NCBI GenBank assembly: GCA_041725935.1
Contig: JBGRQD010000005.1
Coordinates: forward strand, 186,001 to 250,000
Direction of reading: 5' to 3'
DNA: 64,000 nt
Source of the DNA: Marivita sp041725935
Lineage (GTDB): Bacteria; Pseudomonadota; Alphaproteobacteria; Rhodobacterales; Rhodobacteraceae
A program made the translations under genes and the position numbers. This document shows positions 62,154-64,000 of this stretch, piece by piece (positions within the stretch are counted from its first letter, which is position 1; each line of letters starts with the position of its first letter). The notes below the pieces were generated by a model, which ran no database searches, was not told the origin of the DNA, and saw only the letters and a list, made by a program, of their open reading frames with translations.

Positions 62154-63221
62154 ATGCGTAAACTGCTGACGACGACTGCGGCGCTTGCCGCGCTTGCCAC
62201 GATGGCCCAGGCTCAGGACGGCTATTTTGCCGGAAAATCCATCGACGTGATCGTGCCCTTCGGCACAGGCGGGGCGACCTTTGTGTCTGCCAAGTTCCTC
62301 GAGCCTTATTTCGAAAAGCACCTGCCGGGCAATCCCGAGATCAATGTCATCGACCGTCCCGGCGGCGGGTCAATCCTCGGGGCCAACTGGTTCGAGCAGA
62401 ACGCCAAGGCGGATGGCACCACGATCCTGTTCACCACGTCTTCGACCGCCAACCCCTTTGTTCTCGGACAAGAAGGCGTAGAGTATCGCCTGTCGGAGTA
62501 TCGCGTTGCCTACAGCCACCCGTTCGGCGCGGTCGCCTATGTCTCGCCCTCGACCGGCGTGACGGATGCGGCAAGCATCAAGGATTCCTCGAGCCCGCTG
62601 ATCTATGGCGGCATCGCGGCGGCGGCATCGGACCTTCCGGGACTTCTGTCCTTCGAGGTGCTGGGGCTCGACGTGAAATCGGTGCTTGGCTTCACCGGGC
62701 GCGGCCCGGTGCGGCTCGCCTTCGAGCAGGGTGAGGTCAATATCGACTACCAGTTCACGCCGGTTTGGCTGACGCAGGTTGTACCCAGCGTCGAAGAGGG
62801 CAATGCCGTGCCACTCTGGACCGGCGGCGCGATGGAAGATGGCGTGCTCAAGGCACGCGACCCCGTCGCCCCGGAGCTTCCCTCGGTCTACGAGGTGTAC
62901 GAGACGATGAACGGCCAGCCCCCGTCGGGCATCGAATGGGACGCGTTTCAGGGCATCGCCTCGGTGACCTATGCCTACGGTCTGACCGGCTACCTGCATC
63001 CCGACGCCCCGCAAGAGGCGCTTGATGCCTTTGCGGCTGCGGTCGAGGCGATCAATGCCGATCCCGAATTCCAGGCAGCAAGCCAGGATGTCACCGGTGG
63101 CGCATGGTTGAGCGCGGGCCCGGACACCGAAGCGGCAATCAAGGCGGCGCTGTCGCCGTCGGACGAGGTCAAGACCTACTTGCGCACCCTGCTCAGTGAA
63201 AAGTACGGCGTGAACTTCTGA
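62154..63221 (+). CDS. tctC: Tripartite tricarboxylate transporter substrate-binding protein
   Basis: A 355-residue periplasmic binding protein with a signal peptide (MRKLLTTTAALAALATMAQAQ). The Bug/TctC fold shows as IDVIVPFGTGGAT and VIDRPGGGSILGANW. It captures carboxylates for the TctAB permease. It is preceded by AGGGAGGA and lies 32 bases after the FAH gene. The ligand is probably the substrate or precursor of the FAH enzymes. Confidence 0.92.
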   Translation: MRKLLTTTAALAALATMAQAQDGYFAGKSIDVIVPFGTGGATFVSAKFLEPYFEKHLPGNPEINVIDRPGGGSILGANWFEQNAKADGTTILFTTSSTANPFVLGQEGVEYRLSEYRVAYSHPFGAVAYVSPSTGVTDAASIKDSSSPLIYGGIAAAASDLPGLLSFEVLGLDVKSVLGFTGRGPVRLAFEQGEVNIDYQFTPVWLTQVVPSVEEGNAVPLWTGGAMEDGVLKARDPVAPELPSVYEVYETMNGQPPSGIEWDAFQGIASVTYAYGLTGYLHPDAPQEALDAFAAAVEAINADPEFQAASQDVTGGAWLSAGPDTEAAIKAALSPSDEVKTYLRTLLSEKYGVNF

Positions 63222-63240
63222 AGCACAGACCAAACGGTAT

Positions 63241-63270
63241 GGAGGCGGCACCCCTTGCGGAGCCGCCTCC
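63241..63270 (+). terminator. Intercistronic hairpin between tctC and tctA
   Basis: GGAGGCGGC (63241-63249) and GCCGCCTCC (63262-63270) form a perfect 9-bp GC stem with a twelve-base loop. No T-tract follows. Hairpins in this place often protect the binding-protein mRNA or limit read-through into the permease gene. Confidence 0.6.
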
Positions 63271-63300
63271 TGTTCCTGTCTCCAACCCTCAGGCAGCCCC

Positions 63301-64000
63301 ATGATCGACAACGCGCTGATCGCGCTTGACGCGCTCTTCGACCCGATGCGACTGGCCGCGCTCTTTGCAGGGATGCTGGTCGGCATGGTCTTCGGCATGC
63401 TGCCGGGACTGGGCGGGGTGGCGGCAGTGTCGATCCTGCTGCCCTTCATCTACTATCTCGACGATTACTCCGGCCTCGCGATGCTGCTGGGCGCAGTCTC
63501 CGTCGTTTACACGTCGGACACGATCACCTCCGTGCTTCTGGGCGCACCTGGCTCGCCCGCTTCGGCACCCACGGCCATCGAAGGCCATGCGCTGGCAAAG
63601 CAGGGTCAGGCAGCGCGCGCGCTTGGCGTGGGTTTTCTGGCCTCCATGGTGGGCGGGTTGGTCGGGTCGCTGGTTCTGTTCTTCGCCATACCCATCGCCG
63701 GGCCGATTGTGCTGATGCTCTCCACGCCGGAACTGTTCATGCTGGCGCTGGTGGGACTGTTCTTTGCCTCGTCGATGATCGGCAAGGATTTGGCCAAGGG
63801 ATTGGCAGCGGCTGCACTCGGTGTGTTGCTGGGTGTCGTCGGACCAGCGCAGGCGGCCGCCGATTTCCGCTTTACCTTCGGACAGGTCTACCTGCTTGAC
63901 GGGTTCTCACTGACCATCGTCGCACTGGGCCTGTTCGGCGTTGCCGAAGTGATCTCCATGCTCGCGCAGGGTGGCGGGATCAGCCACCAACGTATGGAAG
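63301..64000 (+). CDS. tctA: Tripartite tricarboxylate transporter permease, 5' part
   Basis: The first 233 residues of a TctA-type permease, cut by the window end (full length about 500). MLPGLGGVAAVSILLPF and LLGAPGSPASAPTAIEGHALAKQG are TctA motifs, and several membrane helices are visible. No separate small tctB gene lies between tctC and tctA. It could follow tctA or be elsewhere. Confidence 0.92.
   Translation, partial: MIDNALIALDALFDPMRLAALFAGMLVGMVFGMLPGLGGVAAVSILLPFIYYLDDYSGLAMLLGAVSVVYTSDTITSVLLGAPGSPASAPTAIEGHALAKQGQAARALGVGFLASMVGGLVGSLVLFFAIPIAGPIVLMLSTPELFMLALVGLFFASSMIGKDLAKGLAAAALGVLLGVVGPAQAAADFRFTFGQVYLLDGFSLTIVALGLFGVAEVISMLAQGGGISHQRME

Overview
The window reads as a chromosomal segment of a marine-type alphaproteobacterium of the Rhodobacteraceae (Roseobacter group). 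The grounds are high G+C coding sequence, frequent GTG/TTG starts, the surE-pcm-nlpD and radA-cvpA-purF blocks, a soxBDAG sarcosine oxidase operon, an Entner-Doudoroff edd-eda pair and several protein families that I associate with that group. The genus cannot be fixed from the sequence alone. No rRNA, tRNA or CRISPR array was recognised.

Bases 1 to about 45,400 are mostly housekeeping. They hold the 3' part of purL, a MoxR ATPase/VWA pair, a glycosyltransferase, pyrC and pyrE, a secreted VWA protein, dnaB, a minus-strand cobT-cobS-cobC run, alr, two small membrane proteins, a coiled-coil membrane protein, radA-cvpA-purF, bioY, surE-pcm-nlpD, and an rlmI-like methyltransferase translationally coupled to a PIN-domain gene. 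These are followed by edd-eda behind a LacI-type palindrome, an HNH endonuclease, a LysM protein, a LOG-family protein, rarD, a GST, sodB, soxBDAG, ccmI, ruvX, a DUF1289 protein, a secreted Pro/Cys protein, an RTX-repeat protein, an Fe(II)/2-oxoglutarate-type dioxygenase and dusA.

Just upstream of dusA the character changes. A truncated phage-type integrase remnant with inverted and direct repeats nearby marks what looks like an old integration site. From about 45.6 to 58.7 kb the content is accessory: GlxA, LysR, AraC and TetR regulators, small oxidoreductases (NmrA-like, MDR and SDR), DUF4386- and DUF1772-like membrane proteins, a periplasmic metallo-beta-lactamase-fold hydrolase and a SnoaL-like secreted protein. 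It also carries a complete IS1595-family element (1,291 bp, 8-bp target duplication TAAAATTT) inserted between an MDR and an SDR gene. The transposase has a one-base frameshift and a nearby DUF4386-like gene has a two-base one, so part of this region is decaying.

The last 5 kb is a divergent catabolic locus. A FadR/GntR regulator, a TauE permease and one fumarylacetoacetate-hydrolase-family enzyme run leftward. A second such enzyme and a tripartite tricarboxylate transporter (tctC, then tctA cut by the window end) run rightward. A perfect 14-bp palindrome lies between them. No intergenic stretch exceeds 300 bases. The longest (57221-57514, 8438-8702, 45407-45657) show nothing convincing beyond the repeats listed.
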